Origin: Methylovulum miyakonense HT12
GTDB taxonomy: Bacteria > Pseudomonadota > Gammaproteobacteria > Methylococcales > Methylomonadaceae
Assembly: GCF_000384075.1 (NCBI RefSeq)
Contig: NZ_KB913025.1
Coordinates: forward strand, 2,061,551-2,125,550
Reading direction: 5' to 3'
Length of the DNA stretch: 64,000 nucleotides
In this document: positions 56,381-64,000 of the stretch, in pieces
How the letters are laid out: each line of letters begins with the position of its first letter
Position numbering within the stretch: the stretch's first letter is position 1
Position numbers and translations under genes: made by a program
The notes under the pieces: generated by a model
Databases searched by the model: none
Told to the model about the DNA's origin: nothing
Seen by the model: the letters and a program-made list of their open reading frames with translations, nothing else

Positions 56381-58654
56381 ATGTCTGAAATAAACACAAA
56401 TATTCCCACCTCCGTTATGCAAAAATCATCCGGCTCCTATTACCAGCAATGGCGTTTAATAAAAGATAACTTGGCGCGATATGGTGTGATAGCCGGCGGT
56501 ATGGGGGTTATTGTTGCTGTTGTCATGATTTTCTTTTATTTGCTGTATGTGGTGTTCCCGCTGTTTTTGTCCGCCACCGCCGAGCCGGTCAGCCAATATG
56601 CGCTCCCTGAAAAAACATTAGGCAAGACCTTGTTGCTGGACATGGAGGAGCAAAATCAAGTTGCCGCCCGCTTTACGGAGACCGGGCATATCGTCTTTTT
56701 TGACGTGGCGACCGGTAAGACGATTACCAACCAAACGGTGGCGATTCCTGCAGGGAGCCAAATCACCAGTTTTGCACAAGCCACCCCGCTCAATGAAGGG
56801 GTGGTCATTTATGGGTTGTCTGACGGGCGTGCGGTTCTTGTTAAGCACCAATATAAAGTCACTTATGTAAACAATCAAAAAGTCATTACCCCGTCATTGG
56901 CTTATCCCATGGGGGAACAGCCGTTGGTGCTTGATGACGGCCATGCGGCATTGGAAACAATTGCCGCCCAGGTCAGCGACGGCTCGACGACTGTTGTTGC
57001 TAAAACCGCGGCTAAAATTCTCCTAAGTAGTTTCCAGAAAGAACAGGCTTTGTTTGCGGATGAAGCCACGCTGACCCGTAGCGACGCGGTATTAAACCCG
57101 CCCGACACGGGTGTCCAGGATATTTTGATCGACAAAGATGGTAGCTACCTTTATTTGCTTGGTAGCCAAGGCCGTTTGGACTTTTATGATATTAGCGACA
57201 AAAGCACCCCTGTCCTTAAACAAGCACAGAATGTGGTCGGAGCGGGACAGAAAATTACCAGCATAGCCTTTTTAAACGGTGACCTTTCGCTCATGATGGG
57301 TGATTCCACTGGCTTAGTCTCGCAATGGAGCATGGTAAGGGACAGTTCCAACCATTCGTCCATGCAAAAAATAAGGGTTTTCAAGGTTTCAGATAAAGCA
57401 ATCGTTGCCCTAAAATCTGAACAACGCCGTAAAGGCTTTTTAACGGTAGACGCTGCCGGTAATATTGGCATATACCATTCAACGGCAGAGAAAGAGCTGA
57501 TTAAGGAGCATGTCGCCGATTCTTTAACGGATGTTGCGATGTCCCCGCGCGCCAATGCTTTGTTGATGCAGTCGCCAGATGACAAAATTTATTTCTGGGC
57601 GGTTGAGAACGAACATCCTGAGGTTTCATTAAAAGCTTTGTGGCAGAAGGTATGGTACGAAAGTTATCCAAAGCCCGATTATATTTGGCAATCCTCCGCA
57701 TCAAACAATGATTTCGAACCAAAATACAGCTTGATCCCGTTAGTTTTCGGAACATTAAAGGCGGCGTTTTACGCCATGCTGGTGGCAATGCCACTGGCTT
57801 TGATGGGGGCAATTTATACCGCTTATTTTATGAACCCACAGATGCGCCAGTATGTAAAACCTATCATTGAATTGATGGGCGCGCTGCCGACAGTGATTTT
57901 GGGGTTTTTGGCGGGCCTTTGGTTGGCGCCGTTTATTGAAGAGCATTTGGCGGGATTTTTCTCGTTGTTTTTGGTTGTCCCGTTGGCGATCATGCTATTT
58001 GCTTATTTTTGGCAGTTTGTGCCAAGATCTATCCTTGAAAAAATCCCTGACGGCTCAGATGCCGTATTGTTAATCCCCCTCATATTGATGGCCGGTATGT
58101 TGGCTTTTTCCATCAGCGTCCCTCTTGAAGCCGCTCTTTTTCACGGTAGTTTACGGGAATGGTTTAAAGACGAACTTGGCATTGGTTACGATCAACGGAA
58201 TGCTTTGGTGGTGGGTGTCGCTATGGGGTTTGCGGTTATTCCGACGATATTTTCCATTGCTGAAGACGCCATTTTCAGTGTCCCTAAACATTTGACCGTT
58301 GGTTCCCTGGCATTGGGGGCAACCCCTTGGCAAACTTTATCCAGAGTGGTGTTGCTCACCGCTAGCCCAGGCATATTTTCTGCGGTCATGATTGGTTTCG
58401 GACGGGCGGTGGGTGAAACTATGATCGTGTTAATGTCGACTGGCAATACACCTGTGATGGATTTGAGCATTTTCCAGGGTATGCGGACATTGGCGGCTAA
58501 CATCGCCGTAGAAATGCCAGAATCCGAAGTTGACAGCACCCATTATCGGGTGCTGTTTTTGACGGCTTTGGTATTGTTTGCCTTCACCTTTGTTTTTAAT
58601 ACGCTCGCGGAAGTTGTCCGTCAGCGATTACGCGAAAAATATAGTTCATTATGA
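56381..58654 (+). CDS. pstC: Phosphate ABC transporter permease PstC, long form
   Basis: 757-residue permease, about twice the enteric length. An N-terminal helix (about 30-55, GVIAGGMGVIVAVVMIFFYL) is followed by a roughly 400-residue periplasmic insert of repeated beta units (DVATGKTITNQTVAIPAGSQ, DKDGSYLYLLGSQGRLDFYD, TVDAAGNIGIYHSTAEKEL), which looks like a beta-propeller, and then a normal PstC permease (about 470-757; SLIPLVFGTLKAAFYAMLVA, GFGRAVGETMIVLMSTGNTP). Long PstC proteins are known in pseudomonads and relatives. The ATG at 56381 was chosen over an earlier start inside the terminator tail. ATGA overlap with pstA. Confidence 0.92.
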   Translation: MSEINTNIPTSVMQKSSGSYYQQWRLIKDNLARYGVIAGGMGVIVAVVMIFFYLLYVVFPLFLSATAEPVSQYALPEKTLGKTLLLDMEEQNQVAARFTETGHIVFFDVATGKTITNQTVAIPAGSQITSFAQATPLNEGVVIYGLSDGRAVLVKHQYKVTYVNNQKVITPSLAYPMGEQPLVLDDGHAALETIAAQVSDGSTTVVAKTAAKILLSSFQKEQALFADEATLTRSDAVLNPPDTGVQDILIDKDGSYLYLLGSQGRLDFYDISDKSTPVLKQAQNVVGAGQKITSIAFLNGDLSLMMGDSTGLVSQWSMVRDSSNHSSMQKIRVFKVSDKAIVALKSEQRRKGFLTVDAAGNIGIYHSTAEKELIKEHVADSLTDVAMSPRANALLMQSPDDKIYFWAVENEHPEVSLKALWQKVWYESYPKPDYIWQSSASNNDFEPKYSLIPLVFGTLKAAFYAMLVAMPLALMGAIYTAYFMNPQMRQYVKPIIELMGALPTVILGFLAGLWLAPFIEEHLAGFFSLFLVVPLAIMLFAYFWQFVPRSILEKIPDGSDAVLLIPLILMAGMLAFSISVPLEAALFHGSLREWFKDELGIGYDQRNALVVGVAMGFAVIPTIFSIAEDAIFSVPKHLTVGSLALGATPWQTLSRVVLLTASPGIFSAVMIGFGRAVGETMIVLMSTGNTPVMDLSIFQGMRTLAANIAVEMPESEVDSTHYRVLFLTALVLFAFTFVFNTLAEVVRQRLREKYSSL

Positions 58655-60306
58655 TTAAAGAATGGTTCAAAACAGGGGCGCCTTGGATATGGCTGAATGC
58701 CGCCGCAGTCAGTATTTGTCTGATTATGATTATTTCCGTGCTGGGATTGATTACCGTGCGTGGTATCGGCCACTTTTGGCCATCGGAGGTTATCCAATTT
58801 AGCTATCAGAATGATGAAGGGCGATTGGAGACGATCATTGGCGAACAAGTCGACAGCAGTGTCACGCCCGCCGCTATGGCAAAAGCCACCGGACACGTTA
58901 TGGCTGATAACGAAGATGCCCTGGTGCAGTATTTGATCAAGACCGGTAACCGGGACGTGACAGGGACTGACTTCCGTTGGATACAAGCGCGTAAAATCAA
59001 GCAACAGGAAACGCCTATGGCAATATTGGTCATAGAGCGGCGTGAATGGGGCAATTTTTATGGGCAACTGGTCAGTGTAAAAGAAAATGGCAAAGTGGTG
59101 GCTTCGGGTGAAAACGCCGTCGCTGTTGCCCTGCAAAAACTTGAGTCTACGTTGGCTGTTTTTAAAGAAATTACGTATATCGAGAAAAAAGAGATTGGTG
59201 CGGTAAATTATCAATTGGAGCGCTTGAGGCTGAAGCAAAAAAGTTTGCAATTAACAAATAGCCTGGACGCCGGGGCACAAAAAAGCTTGACCATTGAAAC
59301 TGCAACTTATGAAGAGCGATATAAATCCTACCAGGCAAAATTGCAGGCCTTGTATCAAAAAATCAGGCAAGATAGCCTAGCGTTAAAAACAGATGGTGGT
59401 AATGAAGTTGACATATCCTTGTCCAAGGTGGTCAGGATTTACCAACCTAATAATATGGGCCTCTTTGCTAAGATAGCGCATTATGGGAGCAAATTAGTGG
59501 AGTTCCTCGCTGATGACCCGCGTGAAGCAAACACTGAAGGCGGTATTTTTCCGGCTATTTTTGGCACAGTTATGATGGTGATGATGATGTCGGTCATTGT
59601 CACGCCGTTCGGTGTCATCGCCGCCGTTTATTTACGTGAATACGCCAAGCAAGGTTTTATAACCCGCGTGATCAGAATTGCCGTCAACAATTTGGCGGGT
59701 GTCCCATCAATTGTATACGGGGTATTCGGCCTTGGGTTTTTTGTCTACATACTTGGCGGCAACATAGACCAGTTGTTTTTTCCGGAAGCCGCCCCCGCCC
59801 CCGTTTTTGGTACGCCAGGTTTGCTATGGGCCTCAATCACATTGGCTTTATTGACATTACCGGTTGTTATTGTCTCAACGGAAGAGGGCTTGGCGCGTAT
59901 CCCCAAATCTATCCGCGAAGGTAGCTTGGCGTTGGGCGCAACAAAAATTGAAACTTTATGGTTGACGGTTTTGCCGATGGCTAGCCCGGCTATGATGACA
60001 GGGTTGATTTTGGCCGTGGCGCGTGCAGCGGGCGAAGTTGCGCCGCTGATGCTGGTTGGTGTTGTAAAGATGGCTCCGACCCTGCCCCTTGACGGCAACT
60101 TTCCGTTCTTACATTTGGACAGAAAATTTATGCATTTGGGCTTTCATATCTATGATGTCGGTTTTCAAAGCCCTAATGTGGAAGCGGCACGGCCTTTGGT
60201 CTATGCAACATCATTATTACTGGTCGTGGTGATTTTGGGGCTCAATTTGTCAGCGATCCTCATTAGAAATCATCTCCGTGAAAAATACCGAGCATTGGAA
60301 GGTTAA
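58651..60306 (+). CDS. pstA: Phosphate ABC transporter permease PstA, long form
   Basis: 551 residues. One helix (about 12-38) precedes a periplasmic DUF3333-type domain with coiled-coil character (about 160-240, KKEIGAVNYQLERLRLKQKS), and the permease follows from about 290 (FPAIFGTVMMVMMMSVIVTP, NNLAGVPSIVYGVFGLGFFV, EGSLALGATKIETLWLTVLP, RAAGEVAPLMLVGVVKMAPT). It pairs with the long PstC, so both halves of the channel have grown an extra periplasmic module. Overlaps pstC by 4 bp and is 3 bp before pstB. Confidence 0.93.
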   Translation: MIKEWFKTGAPWIWLNAAAVSICLIMIISVLGLITVRGIGHFWPSEVIQFSYQNDEGRLETIIGEQVDSSVTPAAMAKATGHVMADNEDALVQYLIKTGNRDVTGTDFRWIQARKIKQQETPMAILVIERREWGNFYGQLVSVKENGKVVASGENAVAVALQKLESTLAVFKEITYIEKKEIGAVNYQLERLRLKQKSLQLTNSLDAGAQKSLTIETATYEERYKSYQAKLQALYQKIRQDSLALKTDGGNEVDISLSKVVRIYQPNNMGLFAKIAHYGSKLVEFLADDPREANTEGGIFPAIFGTVMMVMMMSVIVTPFGVIAAVYLREYAKQGFITRVIRIAVNNLAGVPSIVYGVFGLGFFVYILGGNIDQLFFPEAAPAPVFGTPGLLWASITLALLTLPVVIVSTEEGLARIPKSIREGSLALGATKIETLWLTVLPMASPAMMTGLILAVARAAGEVAPLMLVGVVKMAPTLPLDGNFPFLHLDRKFMHLGFHIYDVGFQSPNVEAARPLVYATSLLLVVVILGLNLSAILIRNHLREKYRALEG

Positions 60307-60309
60307 AAA

Positions 60310-61143
60310 ATGACAGCACAAGAAGTACGCACTCATGCGATTGACATCAATTCAGTTTTGAACAATCGTGTCAAACATAATGAAACACATGATGTCAGTA
60401 TTAGGGTAGAAAACTTAAAGCTTTTTTACGGTGAAAAACAGGCGTTGCATGGCATTAACATGGAAATGCCCAAGAAAAAAGTCACGGCTTACATCGGCCC
60501 CAGTGGTTGCGGTAAGTCGACCCTGTTACGCTGTATTAACCGCATGAACGATTTGGTCGACCATGTGACGATAGAAGGCAAAATTTTGCTGGATAATGAG
60601 AATATCTACGACAAAAGCGTCAATGTTGCGGCATTGCGCAGACGGGTTGGCATGGTGTTCCAAAAACCCAATCCATTTCCAAAGTCCATATTTGAAAACG
60701 TTGCTTATGGTTTGCGTATTCAAGGTATTAACGATAAGCGGATATTGGAAGAAACCGTCGAAAATGCCTTGCGGGGTGCGGCGCTTTGGGATGAAATGAA
60801 AGACCGCCTTAATGACAACGCCTTAGGGATGTCGGGTGGCCAGCAGCAACGTTTGGTCATAGCCAGGGCGATAGCAATCGAACCGGAGGTTTTGTTATTG
60901 GATGAACCCGCTTCTGCTCTGGATCCGATCTCAACGCTCAAAATTGAAGAGTTGATTAACGAATTGAAAGAAAAATATACGATTGTCATCGTTACCCATA
61001 ATATGCAGCAAGCCGCCCGTGTTTCTGATTATACGGCGTTTATGTATATGGGGGAATTGATCGAGATGGGCACTACCAGTGAATTGTTCACTAACCCCAA
61101 AAAGAAGCAGACCGAAGATTACATTACCGGTCGCTACGGTTAA
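60310..61143 (+). CDS. pstB: Phosphate ABC transporter ATP-binding protein PstB
   Basis: 277-residue ATPase. Walker [21 protein letters not shown] (about 59-78), the PstB-specific [20 protein letters not shown], signature [20 protein letters not shown], Walker [17 protein letters not shown] and H-loop [20 protein letters not shown] are complete. Typical C-terminus [10 protein letters not shown]. It lies 14 bp before phoU. Confidence 0.97.
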   Translation: MTAQEVRTHAIDINSVLNNRVKHNETHDVSIRVENLKLFYGEKQALHGINMEMPKKKVTAYIGPSGCGKSTLLRCINRMNDLVDHVTIEGKILLDNENIYDKSVNVAALRRRVGMVFQKPNPFPKSIFENVAYGLRIQGINDKRILEETVENALRGAALWDEMKDRLNDNALGMSGGQQQRLVIARAIAIEPEVLLLDEPASALDPISTLKIEELINELKEKYTIVIVTHNMQQAARVSDYTAFMYMGELIEMGTTSELFTNPKKKQTEDYITGRYG

Positions 61144-61157
61144 TCAGGAGCATAACT

Positions 61158-61871
61158 ATGGATAATAGCAAAATCGGCCATCATATATCCGGACAATTCA
61201 ATAGGGAACTTGAAGACATACGCAATAAAGTCTTGACGATGGGGGGATTGGTTGAGCAACAGATAGAGTTGGCCATTCAGGCATTCACCACCAATGACAT
61301 GGAAATGGCCGAATTGGTTATCAAACAAGATAACCAAGTCGATGCCATGGAAATGGAAGTGGATATTGAATGCACACAGATTTTGGCATTACGGCAGCCT
61401 ACCGCTTTTGACTTGCGGTTATTATTGACCGTCATTAAGGTCATCAACGAATTGGAAATTGTTGGTGATTTGGCTGAAAGGATCGCAAAAATGGCGATCC
61501 AGCTTTCTGACACGGAAGGTAGGAATGACCAGTATTACGAACTTCAGCACATGGCTGATTTGGTCAAAGAGATGCTGCATGGCGCATTGGACGCTTTTGC
61601 GAGGATGTCCATTGACGACATCACTATGATAACGGGCAAAGATGAGAATGTAGACCGCGAATACGCCAGCATTGTCAGGCAGTTGATCACCCACATGATG
61701 GAAGACCCAAGAAACATCACGCGGACTTTAAATGTATTATGGACAGTCCGGGCTATGGAGCGCATTGGCGACCATGCTTGTTATATCTGTGAACATTTGG
61801 TTTTTATGGTCAAAGGTGAGGCTGTCAGGCATTTGAGCCAACAAGAGCTGGAACAAAAAATGAAAGGCTAG
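61158..61871 (+). CDS. phoU: Phosphate signalling protein PhoU
   Basis: Links the Pst transporter to the PhoR-PhoB two-component system and represses the regulon at high phosphate. 237 residues of two similar three-helix bundles: IRNKVLTMGGLVEQQIELAI, NQVDAMEMEVDIECTQILAL and RPTAFDLRLLLTVIKVINEL-like sequence (QPTAFDLRLL here) in the first, VDREYASIVRQLITHMMEDP and ERIGDHACYICEHLVFMVKG in the second. AGGAG precedes the ATG. phoB and phoR are not in the window. Confidence 0.97.
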   Translation: MDNSKIGHHISGQFNRELEDIRNKVLTMGGLVEQQIELAIQAFTTNDMEMAELVIKQDNQVDAMEMEVDIECTQILALRQPTAFDLRLLLTVIKVINELEIVGDLAERIAKMAIQLSDTEGRNDQYYELQHMADLVKEMLHGALDAFARMSIDDITMITGKDENVDREYASIVRQLITHMMEDPRNITRTLNVLWTVRAMERIGDHACYICEHLVFMVKGEAVRHLSQQELEQKMKG

Positions 61872-62010
61872 GCCTCCTTTAGGTGGCGGTTATATACAGC
61901 TGTTCTGCTTGAAACCGCCGTTTCCCGGCTGGATTGTCGGGGCTGTAGACCGCGAAGCGAATCCGGTCTACAAAAGGCTTTAAAACAGTTTCTGTTCTAG
62001 TGTCCATTGG

Positions 62011-62046
62011 GGGGCACAAAAAGATGTTTTGTATCCCCTCATTTTT
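62011..62046 (+). terminator. Terminator after phoU, overlapping the porin 3' end
   Basis: GGGG (62011-62014) and ACAAAA (62016-62021) pair with TTTTGT (62027-62032) and CCCC (62035-62038) around a small internal loop; TCATTTTT follows. It would stop phoU transcripts before the convergent porin gene. Confidence 0.5.
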
Positions 62047-63658
62047 ACCAATCCACCTGTCCCCGTACTTCCAGCATGTCAAGGTCAGCGCCATTAAATG
62101 CGGCAGATCTTGAGTTGCTCGTGCTTGCCGTATTAATATCCAAAACGTGCACAAAATTAGCCATCAGACGCATGTGTGAATTGGGATACCAGTTTAAAGC
62201 CGCTTTAATGGTTTCGGCTTCACCGCCTTTGATTAGCTTATCGGTTAAATTTAAGTAATCATAACCTAGAGCCAATTCCCAGGCTCCCCAACCATTTTTC
62301 ATATCGAAATTATGGGTAGGTTTGATCCTATCCCATGCCCCCGTTTTTGCTTTATATGCGCGAGATTCACCAGTCAGGAAATAACTGACATAACCGTAAT
62401 AGCCATCTAAGGTTTCCCCGCTCCCGTAGCCTTTTCCTGAAATATTGGTTTGCAAATATTCCGCTTGGGCTGAAAATGAACGGTAGACCAAGGCCGACTC
62501 CAAGGCAAAGCGCGTGATGTCGTCGACTTCCGTGCCCAGTTTGACGTTAGTCAAATTGCCGGTATTCAATATTGCGGTGCGGTCTACATTGGCATTTGGG
62601 GTCGATGTGAAATTCATGCCGCCGTTGCTAAAGCTGCCATCGCCCAAGTAATTATTGTTCACCGAGCGGTAAGACCCAGAAGCGCCAACATGTAGGAATT
62701 TCCTTTCACTATGTAGCCAAGGGCGGCCCACTATGCGTCCGGTTACATCCCAGCCCGTGTCCCCGCTGCCATTGTTGCGGTTGTTGTTGCCATTGCCTAC
62801 GCTGTTTGTACCTGATGTGTTGGTATTATTGCTATTGACTGAGGTGTTGTAAGCCCAGCCGCCGCCCACAGGTTCAGTTTGCACGGCCCCCATCAATGCA
62901 AACCGCTCATGGTTGTAATTGGCGCCAAGACCCACTTTATAGGCGTTGGGGTTGTCAGAAAAAGTATTGATCGACATATTACGCTCAATAAATGTCAAGA
63001 AGCGGTTGCTTGTGGCTTCTTCCAAGCTAAAAGGTTCTTTAAACTGGCCGACCTTGACCCCGAAAGGCTCAAACAGTTTCCAGTTGATGTACGCATCAGT
63101 AATGCCAGCCGCCACCGTACCATTGCCACGGCTAAAGTCATATTCAAACTTATAGTCGTAATTTCTGAAAAAAGTCCCTTCAATACCTAAACGGGCGCGG
63201 CGTATATTCGTGCTGTCGGCCAATTGGTTGGTGGTAGCGGTCGCCGCATTGGGTGCGGGGTTGTTGCCATCCACGTTAACCTGCGAATCAACTTGCATAC
63301 GGCCATTAATGGCGGCTTTAAAATTGCCGTCCTTGCTTTCAAATTCCAAGCCTTTTTCACCTAGTTTGACTTCTGCCGCATCTTTTTTCTGTTCAAAGAC
63401 GTGTTCTTTCAGGACTTCAATTTCGTTGGTCTTTTTCTCCAAATCCTGACGCATCTCGTCTAATGCGGCTTTATCTGTTGCGGGAGGGGCGTTGTCTTCG
63501 ACTTTGATGAATGAGCCTAACTTAGTGCGGTTGGCTCCCGGTTCTGCGTAAAGTTGTTTGGTTTTGTTATCCATATACAGATCCAGTGCTTTTGCTTGAA
63601 AAGATGCGCCGACACCTAATGCAGTAACTACAGCCAAAGTTAGTTTAGATAATGTCAT
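62045..63658 (-). CDS. Phosphate-selective porin (OprO/OprP family)
   Basis: 537-residue outer-membrane porin. Signal peptide (1-about 24, LTLAVVTALGVGASFQAKA), a short coiled coil (about 55-90, DEMRQDLEKKTNEIEVLKEH) and a 16-strand barrel typical of OprP/OprO: RARLGIEGTFFRNYDYKFEY, GVKVGQFKEPFSLEEATSNR, FLTFIERNMSINTF, and the final aromatic strand ending VRGQVDW. The coiled coil precedes the barrel and may trimerise or bind peptidoglycan. The ATG at 63656-63658 was chosen for the signal peptide; the frame opens 12 codons earlier. A Pho box upstream and position beside phoU support phosphate or polyphosphate uptake. Confidence 0.85.
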   Translation of the reverse strand: MTLSKLTLAVVTALGVGASFQAKALDLYMDNKTKQLYAEPGANRTKLGSFIKVEDNAPPATDKAALDEMRQDLEKKTNEIEVLKEHVFEQKKDAAEVKLGEKGLEFESKDGNFKAAINGRMQVDSQVNVDGNNPAPNAATATTNQLADSTNIRRARLGIEGTFFRNYDYKFEYDFSRGNGTVAAGITDAYINWKLFEPFGVKVGQFKEPFSLEEATSNRFLTFIERNMSINTFSDNPNAYKVGLGANYNHERFALMGAVQTEPVGGGWAYNTSVNSNNTNTSGTNSVGNGNNNRNNGSGDTGWDVTGRIVGRPWLHSERKFLHVGASGSYRSVNNNYLGDGSFSNGGMNFTSTPNANVDRTAILNTGNLTNVKLGTEVDDITRFALESALVYRSFSAQAEYLQTNISGKGYGSGETLDGYYGYVSYFLTGESRAYKAKTGAWDRIKPTHNFDMKNGWGAWELALGYDYLNLTDKLIKGGEAETIKAALNWYPNSHMRLMANFVHVLDINTASTSNSRSAAFNGADLDMLEVRGQVDW

Positions 63659-63709
63659 GTTTTGCTCTTGGTGGTTATCAAAAAATTTGAGCAAGAATAT
63701 GGGGTAAAT

Positions 63710-63749
63710 ATGACATTAATGTTACTAATATATTACAGTTTTATGACAT
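63710..63749 (-). promoter_or_regulatory. Tandem Pho boxes of the porin gene
   Basis: On the minus strand ATGTCATAAAACTGTAAT (63749-63732) matches the PhoB consensus at 16 of 18 positions. A second, weaker pair with the same 11 bp spacing (GTAACATTAATGTCAT, 63725-63710) follows closer to the gene, which starts at 63658. Confidence 0.75.
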
Positions 63750-63968
63750 TTTGTGGGTGGGTCTGCCTATGAAAAATATTATTCAATAATAACAGTAAGA
63801 TATATTTTTTTCTGATCGGCAATAAATTTCAAAAATAAAGGAATTATTTATAATTTATTGATTTTTAAATAAATTAACATATATAGTTTAGTGGTTGATG
63901 TTTTCTATTTCTGTTATTTAACTAATTGATTATTATATATTTGTATTTTGTTGTTATTGGCAAAAAAG

Positions 63969-63986
63969 TTGTCATAATTTTGTCAT
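63969..63986 (+). promoter_or_regulatory. Pho box for a gene beyond the right edge
   Basis: TTGTCATAATTTTGTCAT has two GTCAT half-sites 11 bp apart and matches the consensus at most positions. It is 220 bp away from the porin boxes and has no gene after it within the window, so it probably serves a rightward gene that starts after 64000. Confidence 0.6.
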
Positions 63987-64000
63987 ATTAAGTCTCTATG

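Larger units (their letters stand above)
63659..64000. other. AT-rich regulatory region at the right edge
   Basis: 342 bp without a gene. It holds the porin promoter on the minus strand and, at the far right, a Pho box in the plus direction. The middle (63770-63960) is very AT-rich with no recognised feature. Confidence 0.5.

Overview
The window comes from a free-living gammaproteobacterium of moderate GC. The order gyrA-serC-pheA-hisC-tyrA-aroA-cmk-rpsA-ihfB, the clpS-clpA / infA-bpt-aat-trxB block, the feoABC operon and a pstS-pstC-pstA-pstB-phoU operon with long PstC and PstA all fit this class. A methanotroph-like lineage (Methylococcales) is a tentative guess from protein flavour only; no methane-oxidation gene is in view. 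Coding is dense, with many 1-8 bp overlaps. I see no tRNA, rRNA, CRISPR array or intact insertion sequence.

Left part (1-10.4 kb): a lipB fragment cut by the edge, adenosylcobalamin-dependent ethanolamine ammonia-lyase (eutBC) without microcompartment genes, a Bor-like lipoprotein, nudJ-mnmA, then a nearly complete bacterial N-degron pathway (adaptor ClpS, unfoldase ClpA, transferases Bpt and Aat) with infA and trxB. ftsK follows.

13-22 kb: a MacAB-TolC type exporter split in two. Two MacB-like permeases lie on the plus strand; the ATPase, membrane-fusion protein and TolC-like channel lie on the minus strand and converge on them. Between the halves sits an AT-rich island with a 130 bp palindromic MITE-like element, a secreted caspase-like protease carrying pentapeptide repeats, and a Tat-exported lysozyme-like protein. 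This is the strongest candidate for an undescribed system.

22-26.5 kb: radC, a 130 bp element with perfect 13 bp terminal inverted repeats, a yaiI-like gene, and a type II restriction-modification set: a cytosine methyltransferase fused to a MerR-type DNA-binding domain, a Vsr mismatch endonuclease and an Eco47II-like endonuclease.

26.6-40.7 kb: the aromatic amino acid / serine / histidine superoperon joined to gyrA, cmk, rpsA and ihfB. It is interrupted twice by accessory genes: a Uma2 nuclease-like gene plus a membrane protein between pheA and hisC, and an AT-rich HNH-like gene between tyrA and aroA whose natural start appears shifted out of frame by one base.

40.7-54 kb: Fur-boxed feoABC, an intergenic stretch with REP-like palindromes and a perfect CRP-type site, a HerA-like ATPase, an orphan type II secretion F protein, a thioesterase and parC, then adh, cmoB, mlaC, hemB, aroE and sixA.

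55-64 kb: the phosphate regulon. A Pho box precedes pstS, another precedes a phosphate-type porin gene, and a third at the right edge points to a further Pho-regulated gene outside the window.
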